The position numbers and the translations under genes are program-made. A stretch of DNA of 64,000 nucleotides from Photobacterium kishitanii. Its GTDB lineage: Bacteria; Pseudomonadota; Gammaproteobacteria; Enterobacterales; Vibrionaceae. The notes beneath the pieces were generated by a model. The model was not told the DNA's origin. It did not search any database and was given only the letters and a program-made list of their open reading frames with translations. How positions within the stretch are numbered: the first letter of the stretch is position 1; the number at the start of each line of letters is the position of its first letter. Positions 56,129-64,000 of this stretch are shown piece after piece. Location: NCBI RefSeq assembly GCF_003026355.1, contig NZ_PYON01000004.1, forward strand, positions 248,001-312,000, in the 5' to 3' direction.

Positions 56129-59100
56129 ATGTTACCAGCATTAACCTATCAAAGCAGTATTGATAACGTTGTATTGTCGTATTTAGCAGCATTGTCGAAC
56201 GCTGGTTTTCAAGGTGATATTGAAAAAAACTATGCCAGCCGTTTGGCTGTAGCGACGGATAATAGTATCTACCAACAGCTACCACAGGCGGTAGTGTTAC
56301 CCCGTAATATTGACGATTTAACTTTGTTAGGAAAAATAGGTAGCCGTGATGAGTTTCAACTCGTCACCTTTTCTGCACGTGGTGGCGGCACAGGAACTAA
56401 TGGGCAGTCACTTACCTCAGGTATTGTGGTTGACCTCTCTCGTTATTTTAATCAGATACTTGAAGTAAACCCGACAGAAGGTTGGGTTCGAGTACAAAGT
56501 GGCGTGATTAAAGATCAACTTAATGATGCGTTACGTGCTCATGGCTATTTTTTCTCGCCAGATCTTTCAACCAGTAATCGAGCGACTATCGGTGGTATGA
56601 TTAATACTGATGCTTCTGGTCAAGGATCATTAAAGTATGGCAAAACCTCTGATCATGTTTTAGCGCTTACCGCAGTATTGATTGACGGCTCAGTATTAAA
56701 TACTGAGCCTCTCACATCGGAACAATTAGAGAGATTACATAGTACTTCGTTTGTTGGTAATGCCTTGCAAACGACAGCTCAAATCTGTCGAGATAAGCGC
56801 CAACAAATACTGGCTAAATTCCCCCAACTTAACCGTTTTCTTACGGGTTATGATTTAAAAAATGTTTATGATGATCAACTTCAACAGTTTGATATTGCAC
56901 GCCTCTTATGTGGAGCTGAAGGATCATTAGCGTTTATCGCAGAAGCTAAATTAAATATTACCCCAATCCCTAAATCTCGTACTCTTGTTAATATTAAATA
57001 CGATAGCTTTGATTCTGCATTACGTAATGCACCGATGATGGTTGAAGCGCATGCATTATCTGTCGAAACAATTGATTCTAAGGTATTGAATTTAGCCAAA
57101 GAGGATATTGTTTGGAACACTGTTGAAGATCTATTAATGGATGTACCTGGCAAAACCATGTTGGGTATCAATATGGTTGAGTATGCTAGTAATGATATTG
57201 CAGATAATCAACAGCAGGTTACCGCACTCTGTCAGCGACTCGATCAACTGATTACCGATCAACAAGCAGGAATTATTGGTTATCAAGTCTGCAATGATTT
57301 AGCGAGCATTCAAAAAATTTACACTATGCGTAAAAAAGCTGTCGGTTTATTAGGGGCAGCCAAAGGCACCAAAAAGCCGATTGCGTTTGCAGAAGATACC
57401 TGTGTACCACCTGAACATTTAGCAGATTTTATTGCTGAATTTAGACAGTTATTAGACGAAAAATCACTAAATTATGGCATGTTTGGTCATGTCGATGCTG
57501 GCGTATTACATGTGCGTCCGGCATTAGATATGTGTGATCCTCAGCAAGAATTGCTAATGAAGCAAGTGTCTGATCAGGTGGTTACATTAGTCGCTAAATA
57601 TGGCGGTTTAATGTGGGGTGAGCACGGCAAAGGATTTCGCTCTGAATATGGACCCGCATTTTTTGGCGAGGAATTATTTACCGAGTTACGTCGTATTAAA
57701 GCCGTGTTTGATCCTTACAATCGTATGAATCCGGGTAAAATTTGTACACCACTTGGTAATAATAGTGAATTGGTTAAAGTTGATAGTGTTAAAAGAGGTT
57801 TTTATGATCGTCAGATAGCGATTACTACTCGAGAAAGTTTTAAGCAAGCTATGGAGTGTAATGGTAATGGCTTGTGTTTTAATTATGATACCAGTTCACC
57901 AATGTGCCCATCGATGAAGATTTCGGCTGATCGTCGTCATTCACCGAAAGGGCGAGCAGGGTTGGTACGTGAATGGTTAAGACAATTAGCTGAGCAGGGA
58001 ATCAATGCTGATGAATTAGAACTGCGACTATTAACGACATCACCAACAGTAAAACAGATTATTGACCGTTTAAAGAATACGTATGGTGCTAATCGTCATC
58101 AATATGATTTTTCACATGAAGTGATGGATGCGATGAATGGCTGTTTAGCGTGTAAGGCCTGTGCTAGTCAGTGTCCGATTAAAGTTGATGTTCCTAGTTT
58201 TCGTGCACGGTTTATGAATATGTATTACAGCCGTTATCAGCGCCCAGCAAAAGATTATTTAGTCGCTTATGTTGAAAACGTCTTACCATTAATGGTGAAA
58301 GCACCAGTGATAGTAAATAGCCTTATTCGCCCACAATGGTCAAAAAATTTAACATTAAAAACCATTGGCTATGTTGATATGCCATTACTGTCAGTACCCA
58401 CTTTAGCTGAAAGCCTTGATGGTCATCATGCATTGTGTTTTGACATGCAGTGGCTGCAAGCCTTATCGGATAACGAACGTCAAAATTATGTATTAATTGT
58501 TCAAGATCCGTTTACTAGTTTTTATGATGCTCAGGTTGTACGTGACTTTATTCATCTAATTGAAAAACTAGGTAAAAAACCAATTTTATTGCCATTTAAG
58601 CCTAACGGTAAGGCACAGCATGTTAAAGGTTTTTTAAAAGCCTTTGCGAAAACAGCAACGTCAACGGCCGATTTTTTAAATCAATTAGCCGTGTTGAATA
58701 TTCCGATGGTAGGCGTAGATCCCGCTTTAGTACTGTGTTATCGCGATGAGTATGCTGAAGTATTACAGCAACGACGAGGCAAATTTACAGTGCTAACTGC
58801 ACATGAATGGCTATTACCGTTATTACCGCAGTTGCCTCAAAAACAACAGTTGAATGATAATCCATGGTACTTATTTGCTCATTGTACAGAAAAAACTAAA
58901 ATGCCGAATGCTGAAAAGCAGTGGGGGACTATTTTTAGTCACTTTGGCGGTGTAATGGAATCAGTAGCGGTTGGTTGTTGTGGAATGGCTGGGACTTTTG
59001 GACATGAAGCTGATAAGTTTGAAGCCTCTAAAAAGGTGTATAATTTGAGCTGGAAAACGAATGTTGAGCAATATGATCCCACTCGTTGTATGGCAACCGG

Positions 59101-59191
59101 GTATTCATGTCGTAGTCAAGTAAAGCGGTTAGAGCATATCCAATTTAAACATCCAGTACAGGCTTTATTGCAATTAGTTGATATACAATAG
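56129..59191 (+). CDS. ydiJ: D-2-hydroxyglutarate dehydrogenase-type FAD/Fe-S protein (YdiJ)
   Basis: A 1020-residue flavoprotein co-linear with E. coli YdiJ (1018 aa). Residues ~60-500 form the FAD-binding_4 and FAD-oxidase C domains (FSARGGGTGTNGQSLTSG, HVDAGVLHVRP). A ferredoxin-like segment follows with CNGNGLCFNYDTSSPMCPS and GCLACKACASQCPI; a CCG-type domain ends the protein (GCCGMAGTFGHEADKFE). The start at 56129 (GGAGAGGGAG upstream) matches the YdiJ N-terminus; a frame from 56072 adds 19 residues. YdiJ oxidises D-2-hydroxyglutarate to 2-oxoglutarate. Confidence 0.93.
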   Translation: MLPALTYQSSIDNVVLSYLAALSNAGFQGDIEKNYASRLAVATDNSIYQQLPQAVVLPRNIDDLTLLGKIGSRDEFQLVTFSARGGGTGTNGQSLTSGIVVDLSRYFNQILEVNPTEGWVRVQSGVIKDQLNDALRAHGYFFSPDLSTSNRATIGGMINTDASGQGSLKYGKTSDHVLALTAVLIDGSVLNTEPLTSEQLERLHSTSFVGNALQTTAQICRDKRQQILAKFPQLNRFLTGYDLKNVYDDQLQQFDIARLLCGAEGSLAFIAEAKLNITPIPKSRTLVNIKYDSFDSALRNAPMMVEAHALSVETIDSKVLNLAKEDIVWNTVEDLLMDVPGKTMLGINMVEYASNDIADNQQQVTALCQRLDQLITDQQAGIIGYQVCNDLASIQKIYTMRKKAVGLLGAAKGTKKPIAFAEDTCVPPEHLADFIAEFRQLLDEKSLNYGMFGHVDAGVLHVRPALDMCDPQQELLMKQVSDQVVTLVAKYGGLMWGEHGKGFRSEYGPAFFGEELFTELRRIKAVFDPYNRMNPGKICTPLGNNSELVKVDSVKRGFYDRQIAITTRESFKQAMECNGNGLCFNYDTSSPMCPSMKISADRRHSPKGRAGLVREWLRQLAEQGINADELELRLLTTSPTVKQIIDRLKNTYGANRHQYDFSHEVMDAMNGCLACKACASQCPIKVDVPSFRARFMNMYYSRYQRPAKDYLVAYVENVLPLMVKAPVIVNSLIRPQWSKNLTLKTIGYVDMPLLSVPTLAESLDGHHALCFDMQWLQALSDNERQNYVLIVQDPFTSFYDAQVVRDFIHLIEKLGKKPILLPFKPNGKAQHVKGFLKAFAKTATSTADFLNQLAVLNIPMVGVDPALVLCYRDEYAEVLQQRRGKFTVLTAHEWLLPLLPQLPQKQQLNDNPWYLFAHCTEKTKMPNAEKQWGTIFSHFGGVMESVAVGCCGMAGTFGHEADKFEASKKVYNLSWKTNVEQYDPTRCMATGYSCRSQVKRLEHIQFKHPVQALLQLVDIQ

Positions 59192-59227
59192 TTTATCATT
59201 GATAAGTAAGTTTATGTGATTAACAAT

Positions 59228-59261
59228 AAAAAACGAGCTTAATAATTAAGCTCGTTTTTTT
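59228..59261. terminator. Bidirectional terminator between ydiJ and aqpZ
   Basis: AAAAACGAGCTTA with its complement around a short loop and T-run; convergent genes. Confidence 0.9.
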
Positions 59262-59284
59262 ATATGAGACATTGAATCTGTAAC

Positions 59285-59992
59285 TTAGCTTACTGAACGG
59301 TATTCGTTGTCAGGACATAACCAGCGGTAAACAAGGCCGGCAAGTACAGCACCAATAAGCGGTGCGACCCAGAACATCCACAGTTGTGATGTTGCCCAGT
59401 CGCCAACAAATAATGCAGGACCAGTACTACGAGCAGGGTTAACTGACGTATTTGTTACTGGAATACTGATTAAGTGGATAAGTGTAAGTGCTAGACCAAT
59501 AGCAAGACCAGCCATTTGTGGCGAAGAAAGCTTATGCGTTGCACCTAAAATTACGAATAAGAACATGAACGTCATTACGACTTCGGTAACAAATGAAGAC
59601 AGTAGTGAGTAATGACCAGGAGAATGGGCACCGTAACCATTAGAAGCAAAACCATTAGCAAGATCAAAGCTAGCATTACCACTTGCAATAATATACAGCA
59701 CGCCAGCACCAGCAATACCGCCGAGTACCTGTGATGCAATGTACGGGATAACGTCACCTGTAGGGAAACGACCGCCAGCCCATAGACCAACAGTAACTGC
59801 TGGATTTAAATGACAACCTGAGATATGACCAATTGCGTATGCCATAGTAACAACAGTTAAACCAAATGCGAGCGCGACACCTAAAAAGCCAATACCTAAA
59901 TCTGGGTATGCTGCAGCTAATACCGCGCTACCACAACCACCTAAAACTAACCAACCGGTGCCAATAAACTCAGCAACTAATTTTCTCATCAT
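59285..59992 (-). CDS. aqpZ: Aquaporin Z
   Basis: An inner-membrane water channel of 235 residues, six membrane segments. Both NPA boxes are intact, [13 protein letters not shown] and [16 protein letters not shown]. The narrow-filter residues of AqpZ (His and Arg among them) are consistent with water rather than glycerol transport, the Arg being the one after the second NPA. GGAAAT precedes the ATG. Monocistronic, terminator shared with ydiJ. Osmotic balance fits the marine setting. Confidence 0.94.
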   Translation of the reverse strand: MMRKLVAEFIGTGWLVLGGCGSAVLAAAYPDLGIGFLGVALAFGLTVVTMAYAIGHISGCHLNPAVTVGLWAGGRFPTGDVIPYIASQVLGGIAGAGVLYIIASGNASFDLANGFASNGYGAHSPGHYSLLSSFVTEVVMTFMFLFVILGATHKLSSPQMAGLAIGLALTLIHLISIPVTNTSVNPARSTGPALFVGDWATSQLWMFWVAPLIGAVLAGLVYRWLCPDNEYRSVS

Positions 59993-60472
59993 AAAGCTTA
60001 TTTCCTTTTAAATTGCGATCCAGATTACGTTTAGAAAGTATCAATAATGAGTTGATTAGACTCTCTTAATTTATTCTCGTAATGGCTGAATGCTTATACC
60101 TAGTTGATTATTGATAACAATATTACTTTTAATCATTGTTGTAATAGTTGTATGTATCATCATCAAACTGGTGCTAGACGTTCCTAATTTGTGGCGCATA
60201 TACTGAATTAAAAACGTTGTGCAATCTAGCCTCCATCTAAAACTTTAACCATAAATTATTTTTCTAAATAATAATTTATTCTCACGAATATTAGATGTTA
60301 GTTGAATAATTATTTCATAGATGAAAATAAGTTTAGCAACAAATGGCTATTTGTCAGATCTATTTGCGGTTGATTTACGGACTATTATTAAAATGTGATT
60401 ATTTTATAAATTAACCTTTAGGTTAAATTTATTTTATTAATTTAATAATATCAATATGATACTGTTTTTATC
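59993..60472. other. Long A/T-rich gap between aqpZ and the LysR gene
   Basis: 480 bp with no supported gene. A 6-bp inverted repeat TTAACC-TTTA-GGTTAA lies at 60411-60426, embedded in a longer A/T dyad, just after the LysR stop. The aqpZ promoter should lie in the part nearer 60000. Confidence 0.45.
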
Positions 60473-61357
60473 TTAGTCGCTTTCATCAAATAAGTAATTT
60501 TCTAATTGCTCTGATAGCCATTTTACGACAGTCCCGCGACGAGCTTCATTTTCAACAACTTCACCATATGATTGCCAATTCATTGCTCGATTGTACTTAA
60601 TGACTTTAAGCGTTCCTTCTCGTAAGTGCTGCTTAATTAAGATGGCAGGTAAAGATGACCAACCCGTTTGATCGAGTACTGCATCCCGTAAATGCTCATA
60701 AAAAGATAACGCGATATATTTGCCAGCTTTAGGGGTCACAATACGTAAACTTTCTTCATCAAAATAAGCAACAGCTATCTCTGTGTAGCGTTCTAGATCG
60801 GCATCATTAACTTTGCGAAGTTGGCTAAGAGGGTGATTTTTATGGGCGACAGACATCATACGTATTTGACCTAAGTCTGTTTGTTGTAGTCGTGAAAAAA
60901 GATGGGTATCAGGTAATAAGCCATAAGCAACATCAACTAAATTTTGTGCCACCATTTCTTCAAGTTCTTGAGTCGGGGCACTATAAATAGAGACACTTGT
61001 TTGTGGAAATTGAGTACGAATCTGACGTAATAATTGACGCCATAATGCTTCTGGTAGGGAATCATCTCGTGCTATACGAATACTCGCTTCAACACCAACA
61101 TTATATTGTTCACATCGAGTATGGATATCTCTCGCAATCAAGACGATACGCTCGAAATCATTGACGGTTGCTTCACCTATAACCGTGGGTGTAATGCGAT
61201 TTCCGCTACGGTTCAGAAGTTCAACCCCTAAATTATCCTCTAATGCGCTTAACGATGCGCTAACAGTCGTTCGACTTTTACCATGACGACGGGCTGCTTC
61301 GGCAATTGAGCCTGTTTTTATCGTTGATAGAAACATTTCAATTTGAGCTATTTTCAT
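60473..61357 (-). CDS. LysR-family transcriptional regulator
   Basis: A 294-residue LTTR. The N-terminal winged helix is FLSTIKTGSIAEAARRHGKSRTTVSASLSALEDNLG followed by ELLNRSGNRITPT (shown split here as FLSTIKTGSIAEAARRHG and SRTTVSASLSALE). The effector domain follows from ~90. It diverges from the CDF-like gene across 170 bp, the usual arrangement of an LTTR with the gene it controls. The target is inferred from position only. Confidence 0.9.
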   Translation of the reverse strand: MKIAQIEMFLSTIKTGSIAEAARRHGKSRTTVSASLSALEDNLGVELLNRSGNRITPTVIGEATVNDFERIVLIARDIHTRCEQYNVGVEASIRIARDDSLPEALWRQLLRQIRTQFPQTSVSIYSAPTQELEEMVAQNLVDVAYGLLPDTHLFSRLQQTDLGQIRMMSVAHKNHPLSQLRKVNDADLERYTEIAVAYFDEESLRIVTPKAGKYIALSFYEHLRDAVLDQTGWSSLPAILIKQHLREGTLKVIKYNRAMNWQSYGEVVENEARRGTVVKWLSEQLENYLFDESD

Positions 61358-61498
61358 TGATGGTACCGATAGGTTAAATGTGAAAGCACAATGAAGTGTA
61401 ATAATACTTTTTAGCGACGATAAACCTGACGCTCAGTGATTATAGTATTAATAGAAGTGGTTGTATCATCTCATTAGTTTCACAATTAAACAAAAAAA

Positions 61499-61515
61499 CG
61501 ACGAAAAATTTGTCG
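61499..61515. promoter_or_regulatory. Near-palindrome upstream of the CDF-like gene
   Basis: CGACGAAAAATTTGTCG: one-base deviation from a dyad, 12 bases before the start codon, between the divergent LysR and CDF-like genes. A LysR operator is possible but its place next to the ribosome site is unusual. Confidence 0.3.
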
Positions 61516-61527
61516 ATTGAGGTCTAT

Positions 61528-62214
61528 ATGTCTAGTTCAATGCAACAAGAGCGCGGTTTACTCCTGTTGTCTACCGTGTCATCGTTTACTTTTGCTATTT
61601 TGGGGATTGTACTTGGGTCACTTGTTGGTTCTTTAGTGATTATTTTTGATGGTGCATATTCTTTAGTAAGCTTGGCGTTAACTATGTTGTCTTTAGGGGC
61701 TGCGCATTATCTTCATAAACCTGAAATAGATAAAGATAGTTCGCAAGTAGCAATGATAGCTCCAGCTGTTATTGCCGTTAAAGGCTTAGTGATTGCTTTA
61801 ATGTGTATGTGGTCATTTTATTCAGCAATTGAAGCTATTTTAGCTGGTGGTCGTGATATTAATGCAGGCGTGGCTTTAGCCTTTGGTATGATCAGTGTTG
61901 TGGGTTGTTATGGCACATATCGTTATATCAAAGCCAAAAGTCAAAATATTTCATCTGCATTGGCTGATGCTGAAGCTAAACAGTGGGTAATGGATACTGT
62001 TATCAGTGCCGCTGTGTTAATGGGCTTTGTAGTCGCGAAAATTTTGATGATGACTCAATATTCACATTTAGCGGTTTATGCAGATCCTACAATGGTGATT
62101 TTAGCGTCTATCTATTTCATTATTGTTCCTGTGAAAATGGTACGCCAAGCAGCAAGTGAGCTAATGGATATTTATAGTCATGCAGATCTTGTTCATGCAC
62201 AGCATATAAAATAA
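61528..62214 (+). CDS. Cation diffusion facilitator-like membrane protein, no cytoplasmic tail
   Basis: A 228-residue membrane protein with five or six hydrophobic segments, resembling the transmembrane half of CDF transporters. A DGAYSLVSL segment stands where CDFs have the metal-ligand D-x3-D/H of TM2, and a VMDTVISAAVL stretch where TM5 has the second pair, so only one Asp is kept in each. The C-terminal cytoplasmic metal-binding domain of usual CDFs (~290+ aa) is missing. Metal transport is therefore uncertain. The ATG at 61528 follows TGAGG; an upstream TTG at 61510 is not preferred. Confidence 0.7.
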   Translation: MSSSMQQERGLLLLSTVSSFTFAILGIVLGSLVGSLVIIFDGAYSLVSLALTMLSLGAAHYLHKPEIDKDSSQVAMIAPAVIAVKGLVIALMCMWSFYSAIEAILAGGRDINAGVALAFGMISVVGCYGTYRYIKAKSQNISSALADAEAKQWVMDTVISAAVLMGFVVAKILMMTQYSHLAVYADPTMVILASIYFIIVPVKMVRQAASELMDIYSHADLVHAQHIK

Positions 62215-62237
62215 AAATCAAATCAGATGAACCAATG

Positions 62238-62269
62238 AAGGCCAACAATATATTGTTGGCCTTTTTTTA
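62238..62269. terminator. Terminator between the CDF-like and NYN genes
   Basis: AAGGCCAACAA, TATA, TTGTTGGCCTT and a T-run; convergent genes. Confidence 0.92.
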
Positions 62270-62274
62270 TAACA

Positions 62275-62754
62275 CTAACGCCCAAGAAGTAAGGTTTTTT
62301 CAATTTCACGATAATATTGTGCGGTATTAATTAATGAAGTCGCGGTTAATCCTGGAACACCATAGACTTCAACGGTGGTGTTATATTTGGTTTGTACTTT
62401 ATCAACCAATAAATCAAAATCACCATCACCGGATAATAAAATAATACGATCAACATCAGCTGCATGTTCTAGTACATCGATAGTAATACCAACATCCCAG
62501 TCACCCTTTGCTGAGCCATCACTACGTTGAATAAATGGCTTTAGTTTGACCTCAAACCCAATCCCTCGCAGGATGTTTTGGAATTGCCGCTGTTTTTCAT
62601 CGCCTTTATGAATGGCATAAGCATAAGCAGCAATAATCTCACGATCTTGTGATACTTCTGCCCAAAAAGCATTGTAATCGAAATTACAATGATACTTTTC
62701 TTTGACGGTATAATAGATGTTTTGGACATCGACAAAAATAGCAACTTTTTCCAC
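62275..62754 (-). CDS. NYN-domain protein (LabA/DUF88 family), predicted RNase
   Basis: A 159-residue NYN/PIN-fold protein. Seen: IFVDVQNIYYTVK with the first Asp, and LLSGDGDFDLLVDKV, the acidic cluster of the PIN active site. DUF88/LabA proteins are thought to cleave RNA. The GTG start at 62754 has a good ribosome site (AGGATTC). It is followed on the same strand by nothing close; the ABC transporter upstream of it begins far to the right. The partner is unknown. Confidence 0.85.
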   Translation of the reverse strand: MEKVAIFVDVQNIYYTVKEKYHCNFDYNAFWAEVSQDREIIAAYAYAIHKGDEKQRQFQNILRGIGFEVKLKPFIQRSDGSAKGDWDVGITIDVLEHAADVDRIILLSGDGDFDLLVDKVQTKYNTTVEVYGVPGLTATSLINTAQYYREIEKTLLLGR

Positions 62755-62855
62755 GAGAATCCTAAATAGTTAAATAACCAGTTTGTTATGGTGGACAAAC
62801 TGGCGATATATTACAACTATTATTAATTAAATAATAATGAGTGTTATCACAACCA

Positions 62856-64000
62856 TTATTTATTTGTTGGTGGTTGATTAATATTACCGTTACGTAATGT
62901 TTGTAATACCTGATCTTTAGGACCATCAGCAACAATATGGCCATGTTCCATAACGATCAAACGATCAACGACATCAAGCATACCTGTTTTATGAGTGATT
63001 AGAATGAGTGTTTCATCTTTATTCATTCTATTTAATTGCTGTTTTATGTACATTTCTGAACGATTATCCATACTACTTGTTGGCTCATCCATAATCAGTA
63101 CTGGTGGCTGACTTAGAAATGCACGCGCAATAGCGATTGCTTGACGTTGGCCTCCAGAAAGCGCATGCCCACCTTCACCGATTTGTTTTTCTAAACCTGC
63201 GGCATCATGTTGGGTAAATGCAGTTACCCCAGCACGTTCAGCGGCCAATAAAATCTCTTTATCTGTAGCTAAAGGACGTCCAAGTATGATGTTATCGCGA
63301 ATAGAGCCAAAAAATAGCGTGATATCTTGTGGGACACAGCCAATATTACGACGAATGTCGATATGATGCAGTTGATTGATATCAGTATCATCAATGCGGA
63401 CAGAGCCTTGTTGTGGCTGATATAAGCCCATTAAAATTCGCTCAAGACTTGTCTTACCTGAACCAATACGGCCAATAATGGCAACTTTTTCACCTGGATT
63501 AATAGTAAAACTAAGATTCTTTAGTGCTGGTTGGGTCGCATTAGGATAGGAAAAAGTGACATTATCAAATTCTATTTTGCCACGAATAATTGGACGATGA
63601 ATATAACGTTTACCGTCTTCCTGCTCGAGTGGCATCGCCATTAATTGTTCAATAATGGTCATGGCTGATTTAGCTTGATTATAGCGAGTTGATAGTAATG
63701 CAAGTTGCACCATAGGACCGACAGCACGACCACTTAACATGGTTGATGCGATTAATCCGCCCATGGTTAAATCACCATTAGAAATTAAATACACGCCGAC
63801 AACAATCATCGCAACAGAGACAAACTGCTGTAAGAATCCAGCGGTATTTTGAACCGAATCTGTTAGGCGACGAGACTTTAATCCCCAGTTTGAAATATGA
63901 GTAACAGCTTCTTCCCAGCGATATTGAAATTGACTTTGGGCACCAAACATTTTGATGGTTTCTAAACCGGATAAGCTTTCAATTAAGTTGGCATGTTTTT
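62856..64000 (-). CDS. Type I secretion-type ABC transporter (permease-ATPase), C-terminal part
   Basis: The frame is open through the right edge, so the 5' part is missing. Visible are the last membrane segments (SVAMIVVGVYLISNG) and the ATPase domain: Walker A GRIGSGKTSLERI, signature ALSGGQRQAIAIARA and Walker B VLIMDEPTSSMD. Fused permease-ATPase of the type I secretion class (LapB/RtxB-like), which exports RTX adhesins or toxins with a membrane fusion protein and an outer-membrane TolC partner. The substrate cannot be seen in the window. Confidence 0.88.
   Translation of the reverse strand, partial: KHANLIESLSGLETIKMFGAQSQFQYRWEEAVTHISNWGLKSRRLTDSVQNTAGFLQQFVSVAMIVVGVYLISNGDLTMGGLIASTMLSGRAVGPMVQLALLSTRYNQAKSAMTIIEQLMAMPLEQEDGKRYIHRPIIRGKIEFDNVTFSYPNATQPALKNLSFTINPGEKVAIIGRIGSGKTSLERILMGLYQPQQGSVRIDDTDINQLHHIDIRRNIGCVPQDITLFFGSIRDNIILGRPLATDKEILLAAERAGVTAFTQHDAAGLEKQIGEGGHALSGGQRQAIAIARAFLSQPPVLIMDEPTSSMDNRSEMYIKQQLNRMNKDETLILITHKTGMLDVVDRLIVMEHGHIVADGPKDQVLQTLRNGNINQPPTNK

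Overview
The window looks like a chromosomal segment of a marine Vibrionaceae bacterium, most likely Photobacterium. The grounds are the A/T-rich, gamma-proteobacterial gene content, a TMAO respiration locus (torA, torC, torT, torS), a free-standing second-type EF-G, a VC1899-like DUF1887 protein and several small Vibrionaceae-type proteins (DUF2947, DUF3012). I could not run any search, so the genus is an inference. I see no prophage, insertion sequence or CRISPR array.

Layout. 1-5 kb: the end of a sensor kinase with a single-domain response regulator, a Zn/Cd/Pb-exporting P-type ATPase behind a MerR-type promoter, and uridine phosphorylase behind a CRP-like site. 5-10.5 kb: a DUF1887 (Card1/Can2-like) nuclease without CRISPR, a LysE-type exporter, a 63-aa protein and a U32 (RlhA-like) RNA-modification protein. 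10.5-26 kb: the TMAO block. A molybdenum TMAO reductase carrying an extra C-terminal haem domain diverges from the pentahaem cytochrome TorC across a 578-bp control region that holds an exact CTGTTCATAT tor box; TorT and the hybrid kinase TorS form a second divergent pair 8 kb on. Between them lie yccS, helD, a quinone-oxidoreductase-like gene and mgsA. 26-38 kb: EF-G, an S4 RNA-binding protein, an M15 peptidase, a YdhF-like aldo-keto reductase, a three-rhodanese YnjE homologue, a META-domain protein, mobB (which serves molybdoenzymes such as TorA), two nucleases and an AMMECR1 protein. 38-45 kb: glutaredoxin, a BCCT osmolyte transporter, an exonuclease/DUF294 operon and a KdgK-like kinase with altered catalytic residues.

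45.4-46.3 kb: a tRNA operon (Cys, Gly, Leu, Leu) whose two tRNA-Leu units are an exact 126-bp duplication, followed by a 59-aa DUF3012 lipoprotein gene. 46.4-49.7 kb: pxpABC (5-oxoprolinase) followed by a gamma-glutamylcyclotransferase-like gene, a plausible 5-oxoproline production and recycling module. 49.7-64 kb: DUF3108, small unknowns, a PAS-GGDEF cyclase, a pirin-like protein, gabD, a YdiJ-type D-2-hydroxyglutarate dehydrogenase, aqpZ, a LysR regulator divergent from a short CDF-like membrane protein, a NYN-domain protein and the end of a type I secretion ABC transporter that runs off the right edge.

The common physiological thread is marine osmolyte and redox metabolism: TMAO respiration, betaine-type uptake, water channel and glutathione-linked recycling. 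The points most worth a second look are the CRISPR-less DUF1887 protein with an altered ligand motif, the haem-fused TMAO reductase, the large inverted repeat in the torA-torC control region and the KdgK-like apparent pseudokinase.
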